A stretch of DNA of 60,000 nt from Owenia fusiformis (lineage: Eukaryota > Annelida > Polychaeta > Sabellida > Oweniidae), in assembly GCA_903813345.2 (NCBI GenBank), contig CAIIXF020000001.1, positions 14,715,915 to 14,775,914 of the forward strand. Reading direction: 5' to 3'. Within the stretch, counting starts at the first letter, position 1, and each line of letters starts with the position of its first letter. Under the pieces are notes generated by a model. The model worked only from the letters and a program-made list of their open reading frames with translations. It did no database searches and had not been told where the DNA came from. Shown in pieces: positions 58,972 through 60,000 of the stretch. A program made the position numbers and the translations under genes.

Positions 58972-60000
58972 TGTAGAACAATGAGGATTTAGAATAGATC
59001 CTGCGATATTGCACATCCATGAGGGGCCACTGATCATGTATAACTCTCTTGTGAGGCCATTCTGTCGTAAACCAATTATTACAAGAGATAATAACAAATG
59101 GGAATTGCCAAGTGCTGGCAATTCAGGATTTTGTATTTCATCATGAGAGCATAATTGTGTTGATTTATAATTATCAAGATCTAAGTCATAATTGTGAGTT
59201 GTATTATATCCAGTACTTCTCCAGTGCTACTCTAGTACTGTTGTATCTGTGCATCATATAGATGATTAAATGAAGTTATCAAACTACATTTTTCTTTATT
59301 CAATATTTCATATTATAATATGATCAATCAAGATAGTATTGATGTGGTTCAGTCTTTAACTCTGATCCAAAAGCAAATGATTTTAGACAGTCATCTTTTA
59401 CCATGAGTACTTTCTCAATTTAAATATGAAATTTCTCATTAACACACACATGTTATCTTTTAAGTAAATTCCCGAACAATTGGAAAAATAATGAATAATC
59501 AAGATCTAAGTCATGATTGTGAAATGTCAACACTTTTTCAAAATTTTGAACCTATTTACACAGGTACAGGATCTGATTTTCTGACTTTTATTGCATTATT
59601 CAACAAGGGGTCTCAAACTTTTAAAAAGTAGAATGGTATTGAAAGACTAGTTTTGAAGATATCAATTTTCGATGACCAAAATTATGCTGAAAGAATGAAT
59701 AACATGAGTTTTCCCTATTGGAAAATAACATGGGATATGTGGTTTTTAACTTTATCGCATTTCAATACCCATCCTCTTCAGAAGTTGTTAAAAATTGTGA
59801 ACAAGAAACTTTTTTGACAAGGTGGGGTCCTAATCCATAATTTTTCAGAGAGTTGGATTGATATTTTTACAATCAAAGGGACTTCCCTTGAAAGAAAACA
59901 TATTGTTTTAATAAAAACCATTGTATTTGTGGCCAGAATGTACTCATGCTGAAAGTTATGCCTGTCCAAAATCACTTGCCTTACTATACATGGTCCTTTA
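58972..60000 (+). other. STARD3 3' UTR and downstream flank
   Basis: No further gene is seen. Candidate poly(A) signals are ATTAAA at 59265-59270 and AATAAA at 59910-59915; which one is used cannot be told from sequence. Confidence 0.5.

Overview
This window is AT-rich genomic DNA of an animal. It holds spliced protein genes with GT-AG introns of tens of bases to several kilobases, and many foldback/MITE-type DNA transposons, non-LTR retrotransposon remnants and tRNA-derived SINE-like sequence. The conserved genes (TRAPPC5, UBXN4, STARD3) are typical of metazoans. The AT-rich composition, the large number of small inverted-repeat elements and a PC-esterase-type membrane protein suggest a marine invertebrate, perhaps a mollusc or another lophotrochozoan. 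That species-level guess is inference only. No prokaryotic features are present.

Layout, left to right. (1) 455-8370 (+): the huge terminal exon of a C2H2 zinc-finger protein gene whose 5' part lies outside the window. (2) 8.4-12.3 kb: its 3' UTR, then intergenic DNA with two small inverted-repeat transposons and a decayed duplicate of the end of the next gene. (3) 12344-16291 (-): a seven-exon gene combining a putative helix-loop-helix, an HMG box and a CW zinc finger. This architecture is the most interesting coding observation in the window. (4) 17219-22972 (+): TRAPPC5, complete in seven exons (187 aa), head-to-head with gene 3. Intron 2 carries a nested set of mobile elements. (5) 25596-39938 (-): UBXN4 (erasin), complete in eleven coding exons (504 aa), including a 29-nt microexon. 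Its introns hold two non-LTR reverse transcriptase fragments, two copies of a TTAA-flanked MITE, two elements with 8-bp target duplications, an array of long palindromes and a 190-bp tandem repeat. (6) 40.2-58.97 kb (+): STARD3/MLN64 with two probable 5' UTR exons and 14 coding exons (474 aa), head-to-head with UBXN4. Its last intron contains a complete two-exon gene on the opposite strand (56003-58132) for a single-pass SGNH/PC-esterase-like protein. (7) The last kilobase is STARD3 3' UTR and flank.

The three conserved genes are housekeeping membrane-traffic and ER-contact functions: a TRAPP subunit, an ER-membrane p97 adaptor, and an endosomal cholesterol transporter. Nothing in the sequence shows that they act together. 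TRAPPC5 and the UBXN4/STARD3 pair share a similar start-site module (CACGTGAC followed 16-19 bp later by AAAATGGCG).

All exon boundaries were deduced by eye from splice signals, reading-frame continuity and remembered family similarity. No alignment, gene finder or database search was run.
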